Shown: positions 52,177 through 60,755 of the stretch, in pieces | Layout: each line of letters begins with the position of its first letter | How positions within the stretch are numbered: position 1 is the stretch's first letter | Source of the DNA: CAYJDP01 sp964371025 | GTDB taxonomy: Bacteria; Bacillota_I; Bacilli_A; RF39; UBA660 | DNA: 64,000 bases | Direction: 5' to 3' | Assembly (NCBI GenBank): GCA_964371025.1 | Contig: CAYJKH010000003.1 | Location: forward strand, 84,929-148,928 | Translations under genes and position numbers: made by a program | The notes under the pieces: generated by a model | What the model saw: the letters and a program-made list of their open reading frames with translations, nothing else | Database searches by the model: none | Told to the model about the DNA's origin: nothing

Positions 52177-52920
52177 ATGAAAAGAATAAATGTATTAATA
52201 GTAGAAGATAATAAAAATATAGTAAAAATGATAAAGGAGTATTTTAAAGGTAATAAATATATAAACATAAAGTATAAAGCCTATAACGGAGAAGAAGGTA
52301 TAAAAATAATTAATGATAAAGAAATAGATTTAATTCTACTGGATTTAATTTTACCTAATAAAGATGGTATATCTTTATTAGAATATATGAAGAAAAAGAA
52401 GATAAATAAAAAAGTTATAGTTCTAACTTCTTTTGAAACTAAAGAAGTTATTCAAAAAGTCTTAGAGATGGGGGTTAATTATTACATAAAAAAGCCTTTT
52501 GAATTAAGTGATTTAGAAAAAAGAATAATAGAAATATCTCATTCTCATAATTTAATAAAAGAAATACCATATAATTATGATAAAGATCTAACAAATATGC
52601 TGCATAATTTAGGAGTACCATCCCATATAAAAGGATATAGATATATAAAAGATGCTGTCTTAATGATGGTTTATGAAAATAATAAATCTAGACAAATTAC
52701 TAAAAGTATATATCCAGAAATATCAAAGAAGTATTCTGTATCAAATATAAGTGTAGAAAAAGCTATTAGACATGCTATTGAACTAGGATGGGTACGTGCA
52801 AATTATAGTTTAGTGGAAGAAATGTTTGGATATAGTATTGATTTAGAAAAAGCGAAACCTACTAATTTAGAGTATATAATAACAATTACTGAAAAATTAA
52901 AATTAGAAAATAAAAACTAA
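52177..52920 (+). CDS. spo0A: Spo0A-type response regulator
   Basis: Homologue of Spo0A, the phosphorylated regulator of sporulation and stationary phase. The 247 residues show a receiver domain with the acidic pair Glu10-Asp11, phospho-acceptor Asp56 (LLDLILPN), Thr84 and Lys105, then a linker. The Spo0A DNA-binding domain contains LHNLGVPSHIKGYRYIKDA (about 142-160), AIRHAIELGW (196-205) and KAKPTNLEYI. In the recognition helix the Bacillus SRVER becomes ISVEK, so DNA preference may differ. The ribosome site is weak. It lies between tpiA and an AAA ATPase and has its own terminator. Kinase partners are not in the window. Confidence 0.92.
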   Translation: MKRINVLIVEDNKNIVKMIKEYFKGNKYINIKYKAYNGEEGIKIINDKEIDLILLDLILPNKDGISLLEYMKKKKINKKVIVLTSFETKEVIQKVLEMGVNYYIKKPFELSDLEKRIIEISHSHNLIKEIPYNYDKDLTNMLHNLGVPSHIKGYRYIKDAVLMMVYENNKSRQITKSIYPEISKKYSVSNISVEKAIRHAIELGWVRANYSLVEEMFGYSIDLEKAKPTNLEYIITITEKLKLENKN

Positions 52921-52925
52921 AATAA

Positions 52926-52952
52926 AAAACTCATCTTTCTGATGAGTTTTTC
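52926..52952 (+). terminator. Terminator after spo0A
   Basis: AAAACTCATC (52926-52935) and GATGAGTTTT (52941-52950) around TTTCT. Confidence 0.9.
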
Positions 52953-52961
52953 TATGTTCGA

Positions 52962-52990
52962 TTGACAATGATGAACTTAAAATATATACT
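52962..52990 (+). promoter_or_regulatory. Promoter of AAA ATPase-gpmI unit
   Basis: TTGACA (52962-52967), 17 bases, TATACT (52985-52990). Confidence 0.85.
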
Positions 52991-53023
52991 TAATTTATAA
53001 AATATGTAAGGAGGTAACAAAAA

Positions 53024-54301
53024 ATGGAACGAAAAATTACGGATTTTTTTATAAAGTGGAAAAGATCAAAAATGAGAAAACCTTTATTACTTTATGGATC
53101 AAAACAAATAGGGAAAACTTTTTCAGTAATAGACTTTGGTAATAAGGAATATAATAATATTGTTTATTTTAATACTGCTAATAATAAAGAGTTAATAAAT
53201 TTATTTAAAAATGAAAAATTAACTGAAAAGATTATTTTAGAGTTATCTACTATTGTTAATGAAACTATATTAAAAGAATCTACATTAATTATTATGGATA
53301 ATATTGAAAATATTGAAATTGTAAAAGGATTACAATTATTTGGAATGAAGCAAAGTGAATATCATATTATAGCTATTACAACTAGACGTGATAAATTGAT
53401 AGAATATAAAAGTGAATCATTACAGTTCAAAGGTATGAATGAAATGGACTTTGAAGAATTTTTGTGGGCTAAAGAAGAAAGAAACTTAGCTGATTTAATT
53501 AAAGAATCATTTATTAAATCAAAAAAATGTAATTTTCATAAATTAGCTCTTGATTTATTTCAAGAATATTTAATGATAGGAGGATTACCTGAGGTAGTAA
53601 ATGCTAGAATAAATAATAAAAATATATATGAAATAGATGCTATTAAACAAAAAATTTTAGATATATATAAAACAGAAGTTGTCTTAAATCCTAATTTGAT
53701 TGATATAAGTAGGGGAATAGAAGTTTTAAACTCAGTACCTTATCAACTTAAAAAGGCAAATAAAAAATTCCAATATGGACTACTAGGAACCGGAAGAAGA
53801 GCAAAAGAATATGAAAGTGCCATAAATCACCTAGTAAGTAATCAATTACTTTATCGAAGCTATAAAATAAGTAATGTAAAATCTCCGTTAAGTAGTTGTC
53901 GTGAAAAAGATAGTTTTAAATTATATTTACCAGATGATGGAGTTTTATATTCGATTATGCATTTACCTTTAAATGAATTTACTAAAGACGAAGATATGAA
54001 AGAAACAATCTATGAAAATCATTTAGCTAAGACATTAACGGAAAGTGGATATGCTCTAAATTATTATCAATCTGCAGGTAAGGCGGAAGTTAATTTTGTA
54101 ATACAAGATCGTCTTGGAGTAATTATTCCGATAGAATTAATAATAAAAAGTAATACAAAAGCCAAATCACTAGCAGTTTTTATGAAACAGTATCCTACTA
54201 AGCAAGCTTATAGAATAACTGAAAATAATTTTTCAACAAAAAAAGAAATAAGATATATACCAGTTTATGCAATGTTTTGCTTAAACGAAACAAAAATATA
54301 G
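53024..54301 (+). CDS. AAA_14/DUF4143 family ATPase
   Basis: P-loop protein of the AAA family with a C-terminal DUF4143 (nuclease-like fold) domain. The 425 residues show LLLYGSKQIGKTFS (Walker A, about 21-34), LIIMDNIENIE (Walker B, about 87-97), a sensor-like AITTRR, FEEFLWAKEE, EYLMIGGLPEVV (about 185-196) and the DUF4143 part with AEVNFVIQDR near 354. Function is unknown; such genes are numerous in gut and oral bacteria. The last Gly of a canonical DxxG is not needed here. AAGGAGGT precedes the ATG. gpmI begins eight bases after it. Confidence 0.82.
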   Translation: MERKITDFFIKWKRSKMRKPLLLYGSKQIGKTFSVIDFGNKEYNNIVYFNTANNKELINLFKNEKLTEKIILELSTIVNETILKESTLIIMDNIENIEIVKGLQLFGMKQSEYHIIAITTRRDKLIEYKSESLQFKGMNEMDFEEFLWAKEERNLADLIKESFIKSKKCNFHKLALDLFQEYLMIGGLPEVVNARINNKNIYEIDAIKQKILDIYKTEVVLNPNLIDISRGIEVLNSVPYQLKKANKKFQYGLLGTGRRAKEYESAINHLVSNQLLYRSYKISNVKSPLSSCREKDSFKLYLPDDGVLYSIMHLPLNEFTKDEDMKETIYENHLAKTLTESGYALNYYQSAGKAEVNFVIQDRLGVIIPIELIIKSNTKAKSLAVFMKQYPTKQAYRITENNFSTKKEIRYIPVYAMFCLNETKI

Positions 54302-54309
54302 GAGATTAT

Positions 54310-55800
54310 ATGAAAAAGCCAATTATATTAACAATTTTAGATGGATATGGTTTAAGAAATGATGAATATGGAAATGCAGTAATTCAGGCTGATAATAGGA
54401 TGTTTAATTATTTATGGGAAAATTACCCACATACAACAGTTGAAGCATCTGGAGAGTTTGTAGGATTACCAAAAGGACAAATGGGGAATAGTGAAGTTGG
54501 TCATAGTAATTTAGGAACTGGTCGTATTGCATTACAACCTTTAGAAATTATTAATGGTAGTATTGAAAATAAAGAAATTTTTAATAATCAACAATTATTA
54601 AAAGCTATAGAACATGCTAAAAAAAATAAATCTAAATTACACATAATGGGATTATTAAGTGATGGAGGGGTTCATTCTCATATAAACCATTTATTTGCTA
54701 TAATTGATATGTGTAAAAAAAATAGTGTAAAAAATGTTTATTATCACTTATTTTTAGATGGTAGAGATACGAGACCTAATGAAAAAGAAAAATATTTAAA
54801 AATGTTACAAGAAAAAATAAATGAAACAAATATTGGAAATATATCTACCATTAGTGGAAGATATTATGCAATGGATAGAGATAATCGTTGGGATAGAGTA
54901 GAAAAAGCCTATCAAGCTTTAATTTTTGGTGAGGGGAAAAAGTATAATTCAGTAGATGATTTTATAAATAGAAATAAAGATAGGAATGATGAGTTTGTTG
55001 AACCTAGTATAATTAATCAAGAGGGTTTAATAAAAGAGGATGATAGTATTATTATATTTAATTTTAGACCAGATAGATTAAAAGAACTATCAACAGCTCT
55101 TGTGGATAATAATTTCACTAATTTTAAAATAGAAAAGTTTAAAAATTTAAAACTTACAACTATGATGCTAATATCTAATAATTTAAAAAATTATGCTTTT
55201 GAAAAAGAAAATATTACTAATACTTTAGGAGAAATACTTGCGAATAATAATAAAAAGCAAATGAGAATAGCAGAAACAGAGAAGTATGCTCATGTTACTT
55301 ACTTTTTTGATGGTGGGAAATTTTTGGAATTAAAAAATTGTAAAAAAGTATTAGTTCCATCTCCTAAAGTAGCATCTTATGCAACAACTCCTGCTATGAG
55401 TGCTAATATTATTACAGATAGATTACTAGAGGAAATTCACGAATATGATTTAATTATATTGAATTTTGCAAATGGTGATATGGTAGGACATACTGGTAAT
55501 TTAGAAGCAGCTATAAAAGCAGTGGAGGCAGTTGATTATAATGTTGAGAGAATTTATAAAAAAATAAAAGAATTAGATGGGATTATGTTAATAACGGCAG
55601 ATCATGGTAATTGTGAAGAGATGTTAGATGAAAAAGGTAATATCTTAACTGCTCATACTACCAACTTAGTACCACTAATCATAACAAAAGAAGGTTTAAA
55701 CTTAGCTGAAGGAAGTCTATCAGATATAGCACCTACTATTTTAAGTTTAATGAATATCACTAAACCTAAAGAAATGTCGGGGAAAAGTTTAATAAAATAA
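54310..55800 (+). CDS. gpmI: 2,3-bisphosphoglycerate-independent phosphoglycerate mutase
   Basis: Manganese-dependent mutase making 2-phosphoglycerate, the enolase substrate. The 496 residues show LDGYGLR (metal Asp, about 9-15), the catalytic Ser in MGNSEVGHSNLG (about 58-69), LDGRDTRPNE, FNFRPDRL and ITADHGNCEEM near the C-terminus. The ATG at 54310 follows AGGAGA; an upstream in-frame ATG overlaps the ATPase gene. It completes gapA-pgk-tpiA-gpmI. Confidence 0.97.
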   Translation: MKKPIILTILDGYGLRNDEYGNAVIQADNRMFNYLWENYPHTTVEASGEFVGLPKGQMGNSEVGHSNLGTGRIALQPLEIINGSIENKEIFNNQQLLKAIEHAKKNKSKLHIMGLLSDGGVHSHINHLFAIIDMCKKNSVKNVYYHLFLDGRDTRPNEKEKYLKMLQEKINETNIGNISTISGRYYAMDRDNRWDRVEKAYQALIFGEGKKYNSVDDFINRNKDRNDEFVEPSIINQEGLIKEDDSIIIFNFRPDRLKELSTALVDNNFTNFKIEKFKNLKLTTMMLISNNLKNYAFEKENITNTLGEILANNNKKQMRIAETEKYAHVTYFFDGGKFLELKNCKKVLVPSPKVASYATTPAMSANIITDRLLEEIHEYDLIILNFANGDMVGHTGNLEAAIKAVEAVDYNVERIYKKIKELDGIMLITADHGNCEEMLDEKGNILTAHTTNLVPLIITKEGLNLAEGSLSDIAPTILSLMNITKPKEMSGKSLIK

Positions 55801-55817
55801 TAATATAAGGAGGCATT

Positions 55818-57014
55818 ATGGATAATAGAATAATATTTCATATAGATGTTAATAATGCTTTTTTATCTTGGAGTGCAGTTCATAGACTAGAACAAGGAGA
55901 AAAACTGGATATAAGAAGTATTCCATCGGTAATAGGATTTGAAGATCAAGTAAGAAAAGGAATTGTTTTAGCAAAATCAACTAAAGCAAAAGAATTTAAG
56001 ATAATAACAGGAGAACCTATTTATCAAGCAAGGAAAAAATGTCCATCGTTAAAAGTATATCCACCTGATTACTATATATATGAAAAAAAATCAAATGAAA
56101 TGTTTGAATATTTAAAACAATATAGCCCTAATATGGAAAAGTATTCAATTGATGAGTGCTTTATAGATTTTACTCAAACTTCATATTTATATTCAGATTA
56201 TCATGAACTTGCTAATAAAATAAAAGAAGAAATATATCAAAAATTTAAGTTCACTGTAAATATTGGGATTGGAAATAATAAGTTATGTGCTAAAATGGCA
56301 AGTGATTTTTTAAAACCAGATAGAGTTCACACATTATATAAAGAAGAAATTCCAGAAAAAATGTGGAAACTTCCTATAGAAGAGCTATTTATGTGTGGAA
56401 AACAAAGTAGTGAAACTTTAAGAAAATTATCAATAAATACAATTGGAGATTTAGCTAAAACAAGTATTGATATTTTATTTCCATATTTTAAAAATCAAGC
56501 ATCACAGTTAATAGAGTTTGCAAATGGCATTGATGATAGCTCTATTGGCAAAAAAATATCTAAAAATGAGAGCATAAGTACGAGCAAAACTTTAACTTAT
56601 GATGTATCAAATATTGATAAAATAAAAGAAATACTATTAGGACAAATAGATGAAGTATCAAGAAAGTTGAGACTTCGAAAAAAATATGCGTATACAGTAG
56701 GGGTAATCTTCAAAACTAATACGTTCCAATCATTTTCTTATCAAACTAAATTAAATAATGCCACTAATCAAACTAAAGTTATTTATAAAGAAATTATTAA
56801 ATTATTTGAAAGTAAGTATAAAGGAGAAGTAATTAGGTTAATTGGAGTTAGATTGGCCAATTTTACAACTAACCAAGACTATCAAATAACTTTATTTGAT
56901 AAAACAGAAGATGATACTGAAAATGATAAAATTCAAACTTTAATAGATTCTATTAATAATAAATATAATTCAAAAAGTATTACATATGCTTTTTTTAAAA
57001 AAGATGGTAAATAA
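55818..57014 (+). CDS. Y-family DNA polymerase (DinB/UmuC type)
   Basis: Translesion polymerase. The 398 residues show the active-site FHIDVNNAFLSW (about 7-18, first metal Asp), KYSIDECFID (second acidic pair, about 110-119), GIGNNKLCAKMASDFLKPD and a little-finger domain. Near the C-terminus QITLFD (about 357-362) is a clamp-binding motif for DnaN. The phrase VNNAFLSW is closer to UmuC-like Firmicute enzymes than to E. coli DinB. No LexA box was recognised. AAGGAGG precedes the ATG. Confidence 0.9.
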   Translation: MDNRIIFHIDVNNAFLSWSAVHRLEQGEKLDIRSIPSVIGFEDQVRKGIVLAKSTKAKEFKIITGEPIYQARKKCPSLKVYPPDYYIYEKKSNEMFEYLKQYSPNMEKYSIDECFIDFTQTSYLYSDYHELANKIKEEIYQKFKFTVNIGIGNNKLCAKMASDFLKPDRVHTLYKEEIPEKMWKLPIEELFMCGKQSSETLRKLSINTIGDLAKTSIDILFPYFKNQASQLIEFANGIDDSSIGKKISKNESISTSKTLTYDVSNIDKIKEILLGQIDEVSRKLRLRKKYAYTVGVIFKTNTFQSFSYQTKLNNATNQTKVIYKEIIKLFESKYKGEVIRLIGVRLANFTTNQDYQITLFDKTEDDTENDKIQTLIDSINNKYNSKSITYAFFKKDGK

Positions 57015-57018
57015 ATAT

Positions 57019-57036
57019 ATATATGATATCATATAT
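57019..57036. repeat. Perfect 18-bp palindrome
   Basis: ATATATGATATCATATAT, centred on GATATC, in the 41-base gap after the polymerase gene. It could be an operator or a weak hairpin. Being AT-only outside the core, it may also be chance. Confidence 0.4.
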
Positions 57037-57055
57037 TTAATATAGGAGGAAAAGT

Positions 57056-58678
57056 ATGAAAAAAAATATTATAATTGCAGTTATTTTAATTATATTTATA
57101 GGAATATATTATTATATAATGCTACCACCATTGAACTTACAGTCATATGATTTTTGGACATTTTTAATTTTTATAATTGCAGTATCACAAGTTGTATATT
57201 TAGCAGCTAATAACATTATTTTAAGTAAAAATATTAAGTTTTCAACAAATAAAAGAACATTAGATGCAAAACAACTAAAAATAGCAAGGATTATAGCAGG
57301 GGTAATAATTGTACCTGTTTTATTAATAATTATAATTAATATTATTAACTCACCATTGTTTAATGCAAATAAGTATGCAAATAGAATAGTAATAGATGAA
57401 GATAAAGATTTTTCAAAGGATGTAGCAGAAGTTAATTTTAATGAAACTCCTCTTTTAGATAAAGATTCTACTATAAAACTTGGTGATAGAGTAATGGGTG
57501 AAATATCTGAATGGGTTAGTCAGTTTTATGTAAGTGATTTATATACGCAAATTAACTATCAAGATGAAATAATGAGAGTTACTCCAATTGAATATGATGG
57601 ACTTATTAAATATTTTACAAATAAAGGTGAAGGTATTAAAGGATATATCTCAGTTAACTCAGTAGATGGAAAAGCTAAATTAAATGAAATAGATAAAGGA
57701 ATGAAATACTTAACAAGTGCATATTTTTCAGAAGATTTAGATAGACATTTAAGATTTTCTTATCCAACAAAAGTATTTGGGGAAAAAAGTTTTGAAATAG
57801 ATGAAGAAGGGAATCCGTACTTTGTAGTTCCAACTATTAAATACAGTGGAATTAATTTAAGAGCAGAAGTAGATGAAGTTATTATATTAGATGTGGTAAC
57901 AGGAGATACTAAAAAATATAGTTTAAATGATGTTCCAGAATGGGTTGATCATGTTCAACCATCTAATCTTATAATTGAACAAGTTAATAACTGGGGAACT
58001 TATAGTAACGGATTTATTAATTCAATCTTTGGTCAAAAAGGAGTAGTTAATACAACAGCAGGATATAATTACTTAAATATAGATGGAGATATTTACTTAT
58101 ATACTGGAATTACATCAGTTTTAGCAGATGAATCTAACCTAGGATTTATCCTAGCAAATCTTAGAACAAAAGAAGTTAATTATTATAAAGTAGTCGGAGC
58201 TCCAGAATCTAGTGCTATGAGATCAGCAGAAGGATTAGTCCAAGAAAAAAATTATAATGCAACTTTTCCGTTATTAATTAACTTAAATGATCGACCAACT
58301 TATTTATTAAGTTTAAAAGATTCAGCAGGACTTGTTAAAATGTATGCCTTTGTAGATGTAGCAGATTATCAAATAGTTTCAACAACGGAGTCATCACAAG
58401 GGATTAGTCAAGCTGTTAAAGATTATGAAGTGAAAATTAATAATAAAACTACACCAACAGAAAAAGCAAAAGATATAGAAAAAGAAATAACGATTAAAGA
58501 AATAACGAGTGCTGTAATTAATGGAACTACTTTCTATTATATAGTAGATACTAATAATAATAAGTATCAGTTATCAATAACAGTAGATGAATATAAAACA
58601 CCATTCTTAAAAGAAGGAAGTAAACTTACAGTTACATACAGTGAAGGAAGTATAAACATAATAAAAGAGATTGAATAA
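57056..58678 (+). CDS. Membrane protein with large extracellular domain, unknown function
   Basis: The 540 residues start with three hydrophobic helices (about 4-24, 33-55 and 77-100). About 430 mainly polar residues follow, rich in beta-strand patterns and aromatic residues, with no family I recognise. Repeated forms such as NYLNIDGDIYLYTGITSV and LINLNDRPTYLLSLKDSAG suggest a propeller-like or tandem fold outside the cell. The end (KLTVTYSEGSINIIKEIE) looks like a small OB or Ig-like strand set. AGGAGG precedes the ATG. The stop is in the loop of its terminator. Confidence 0.75.
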   Translation: MKKNIIIAVILIIFIGIYYYIMLPPLNLQSYDFWTFLIFIIAVSQVVYLAANNIILSKNIKFSTNKRTLDAKQLKIARIIAGVIIVPVLLIIIINIINSPLFNANKYANRIVIDEDKDFSKDVAEVNFNETPLLDKDSTIKLGDRVMGEISEWVSQFYVSDLYTQINYQDEIMRVTPIEYDGLIKYFTNKGEGIKGYISVNSVDGKAKLNEIDKGMKYLTSAYFSEDLDRHLRFSYPTKVFGEKSFEIDEEGNPYFVVPTIKYSGINLRAEVDEVIILDVVTGDTKKYSLNDVPEWVDHVQPSNLIIEQVNNWGTYSNGFINSIFGQKGVVNTTAGYNYLNIDGDIYLYTGITSVLADESNLGFILANLRTKEVNYYKVVGAPESSAMRSAEGLVQEKNYNATFPLLINLNDRPTYLLSLKDSAGLVKMYAFVDVADYQIVSTTESSQGISQAVKDYEVKINNKTTPTEKAKDIEKEITIKEITSAVINGTTFYYIVDTNNNKYQLSITVDEYKTPFLKEGSKLTVTYSEGSINIIKEIE

Positions 58679-58690
58679 AATCTCTTTTTT
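58663..58690 (+). terminator. Terminator after membrane protein gene
   Basis: AAAAGAGATT (58663-58672) and AATCTCTTTT (58679-58688), loop containing the stop codon, T-run. Confidence 0.85.
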
Positions 58691-58699
58691 AGTTATACT
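58671..58699 (+). promoter_or_regulatory. Promoter of surface protein gene
   Basis: TTGAAT (58671-58676), 17 bases, TATACT (58694-58699). The -35 lies in the loop and arm of the preceding terminator. Confidence 0.55.
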
Positions 58700-58728
58700 A
58701 AAAGAAGTAGGATAAAGAAGGTGAGTTT

Positions 58729-60546
58729 ATGGGGATATATCAAAAACTATATATAGCATTTATGTCACTATTAGTATTAATACTAGTATTTTTTAACTAT
58801 TCCTATGCAATGTATGATTCTACCCATGAAGAATTAGGGGTAGTAAAAATAGGGCTTGCTACCTTAGAACCCTTAATAGAAAGTCCTTCATTTAATGAAG
58901 AAAAAGAAATATTAGTAGAGGCTAACACTACCAAAGAAGTAACAATTACATTAACTAATGTATACGAAATAGATATAAAAGCAAACCTATATTATTCCTC
59001 TACTACAAATACAACTGATCAAGAGGTTTTTTATAAAGGAGTAGCAACGCCTACTAAAGAAGGAGTAATAGTACCAAAGTATGGAGATGAAGGGCATACT
59101 ATAACTTATACAGTAACTATAGAAAACACTTCATCTAATTCCCAAACATACTCATTTTACTCAAAAGGAGGATTTACTTATAACGAATTAGAATTTCCAA
59201 TAGATCCAATATATAAAATAATAACAGAAGTGCCTAATTTTATGATAACAGGTGAAGAATTCAATGATATTTTTGTTGAAATAGTTAATCCTGGTTATTT
59301 TAATACTTATAAAATGAAATATAACTTTTCATCAGTAGAGTTTGAAGAAGGAGTTAATCCAAACTATGAAACCTATCCAAACCACTTTGATTTATCTAAG
59401 TTTCAAAATAAAACAGTAATTGGTTATATTGATGGAGAAGTATTAAGAATCCAATCAAATAAAAAGATATATGCTAATCCAGATTCTGGTAAAATGTTTT
59501 TAGGGTTTAATGTAACAGAAATAAATTTTTATAATAACTTTAATACAAGCGAAGTGACAAATATGGGAGGTATGTTTAGAAAAAGTAATATTTCAAACCT
59601 AGATTTAACATCATTTGATACTAGCAAGGTAAAGACTATGGCTCAGATGTTTAGGGTTAGTACAGTATCAAGTCTAAATTTAACATCATTTGATACAAGC
59701 AACGTAAGAAATATGTATGCTATGTTTGAAGTATGTACTGCAACAAGTATAGATTTAAGTAGTTTTGATACAAGCAGTGTAACAGATATGAGTTCGATGT
59801 TTTATAGAAGTCTCGCAACAAATCTAGATTTAAGTAGTTTTGATACAAGCAGTGTAACAGATATGAACTATATGCTTTCTGGTAGTGCTGCAACAACGTT
59901 ATATGCAAGAACAGCAGTAGATAAAGAAAAATTTGATGCATCTAGTGATAAGCCGGCAGAATTAGCAGTAATAGTCAAAGACTATATACTTACAGAATCA
60001 TTTTTTAGCACTTTCAATTATCCTTCTTCAACATTACCACCAAAATTTACTCTTAAGAATGGTATGGTATTTACTTCCATTGCATTTGAAAAAAATATAG
60101 ATTCTAATTATGAAAGTTATAACTACTTTGATTTATCTAAAGAACAAAATAAAAAGATTATAGGTTACATAGATAGTGGGGTATTGAAAATACAATCTAA
60201 TGAAACAATATATATAGAGAGTAATTCTTTTTCTTGCCCAGTTATTAATGGGAATACTATATGTACAAGTAATACATTTTCTTGGTTTTTAGGTGTTAAA
60301 AATATTGAATTCAATAATATGGTTGATATAAGTAATCTTAGAAGTATGAGAGGAATGTTTTATAGTTCTACTATTGATATATTAGATATATCATCATTTG
60401 ATACTTATAATGTTACTGATGTAAATCAGTTATTCCAAAATAGTAGTATAAAAACAGTCTATGTTAAAGATGCTGCTACTAAAACGAAATTTAATGCCTC
60501 AAGTGGAAAACCAGCAGAATTAACAGTGATAGTAGGAACCCCATAA
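58729..60546 (+). CDS. DUF285 (BspA-like) repeat surface protein
   Basis: Exported protein of 605 residues. An N-terminal hydrophobic helix (about 8-27, ending SYAM) is a signal or anchor. A beta-rich region (about 30-165) with TVTIENTSSNSQTYSF suggests an Ig-like domain. Two related modules follow, each with FDLSK-x-QNK-x-IGYID and IQSN phrases, DUF285 repeats of the form LSSFDTSSVTDM, and an end KF-AS--KPAEL-VIV. Module 1 has four 25-residue repeats (nt 59599-59898); module 2 has about one. No LPXTG or choline-binding end is seen. Such repeats are common in host-associated Mollicutes and Firmicutes; adhesion is inferred. Confidence 0.85.
   Translation: MGIYQKLYIAFMSLLVLILVFFNYSYAMYDSTHEELGVVKIGLATLEPLIESPSFNEEKEILVEANTTKEVTITLTNVYEIDIKANLYYSSTTNTTDQEVFYKGVATPTKEGVIVPKYGDEGHTITYTVTIENTSSNSQTYSFYSKGGFTYNELEFPIDPIYKIITEVPNFMITGEEFNDIFVEIVNPGYFNTYKMKYNFSSVEFEEGVNPNYETYPNHFDLSKFQNKTVIGYIDGEVLRIQSNKKIYANPDSGKMFLGFNVTEINFYNNFNTSEVTNMGGMFRKSNISNLDLTSFDTSKVKTMAQMFRVSTVSSLNLTSFDTSNVRNMYAMFEVCTATSIDLSSFDTSSVTDMSSMFYRSLATNLDLSSFDTSSVTDMNYMLSGSAATTLYARTAVDKEKFDASSDKPAELAVIVKDYILTESFFSTFNYPSSTLPPKFTLKNGMVFTSIAFEKNIDSNYESYNYFDLSKEQNKKIIGYIDSGVLKIQSNETIYIESNSFSCPVINGNTICTSNTFSWFLGVKNIEFNNMVDISNLRSMRGMFYSSTIDILDISSFDTYNVTDVNQLFQNSSIKTVYVKDAATKTKFNASSGKPAELTVIVGTP
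59599..59898 (+). repeat. Four tandem 75-bp repeats inside surface protein
   Basis: Units start at 59599, 59674, 59749 and 59824, each encoding 25 residues built on L-L-SFDTS-V--M. The last two share a run of more than 30 identical bases, so recent duplication or copy-number change is plausible. Confidence 0.85.
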
Positions 60547-60547
60547 T

Positions 60548-60582
60548 AAAAGGACATCTCTTTTTAGAGAAGTTCTTTTTTT
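60548..60582 (+). terminator. Terminator after surface protein gene
   Basis: AGGAC-A-TCTCT and AGAGA-A-GTTCT pair around TTTT with one A-A mismatch, followed by a T-run. Confidence 0.82.
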
Positions 60583-60602
60583 AATTTTCTTTATTAAAAC
60601 CC

Positions 60603-60632
60603 TTGCATAGTAAAGGATTTTTATGTTATACT
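60603..60632 (+). promoter_or_regulatory. S10 operon promoter
   Basis: TTGCAT (60603-60608), 18 bases, TATACT (60627-60632) with extended TGT. Confidence 0.75.
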
Positions 60633-60639
60633 TATTTAC

Positions 60640-60745
60640 GTGTGACTGCTTAGATGTACGAGGTTGCTGATACACCAGGTTAAGTTGTTAGTTTGGTATT
60701 AGGTTATTCGTTCGGAGCAAGTCTATACTAGATATAGGCGAAGGG
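60640..60745 (+). promoter_or_regulatory. S10 operon leader (rpsJ 5' UTR)
   Basis: About 110 bases of higher GC than other gaps, containing GAGGTTGCTGATACACCAGG and GTTCGGAGCAAG. The first closely resembles a segment I recall from the Bacillus tuf-rpsJ leader. No terminator hairpin is visible, so control may be at translation. Identity with a named RNA family is inferred. Confidence 0.55.
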
Positions 60746-60755
60746 AGGATATTAA

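Noticed and set aside
59599..59898. Regular 75-bp repeats considered as a CRISPR or intergenic repeat array
   Set aside because: The period is a whole number of codons inside one open frame that encodes DUF285 repeats.
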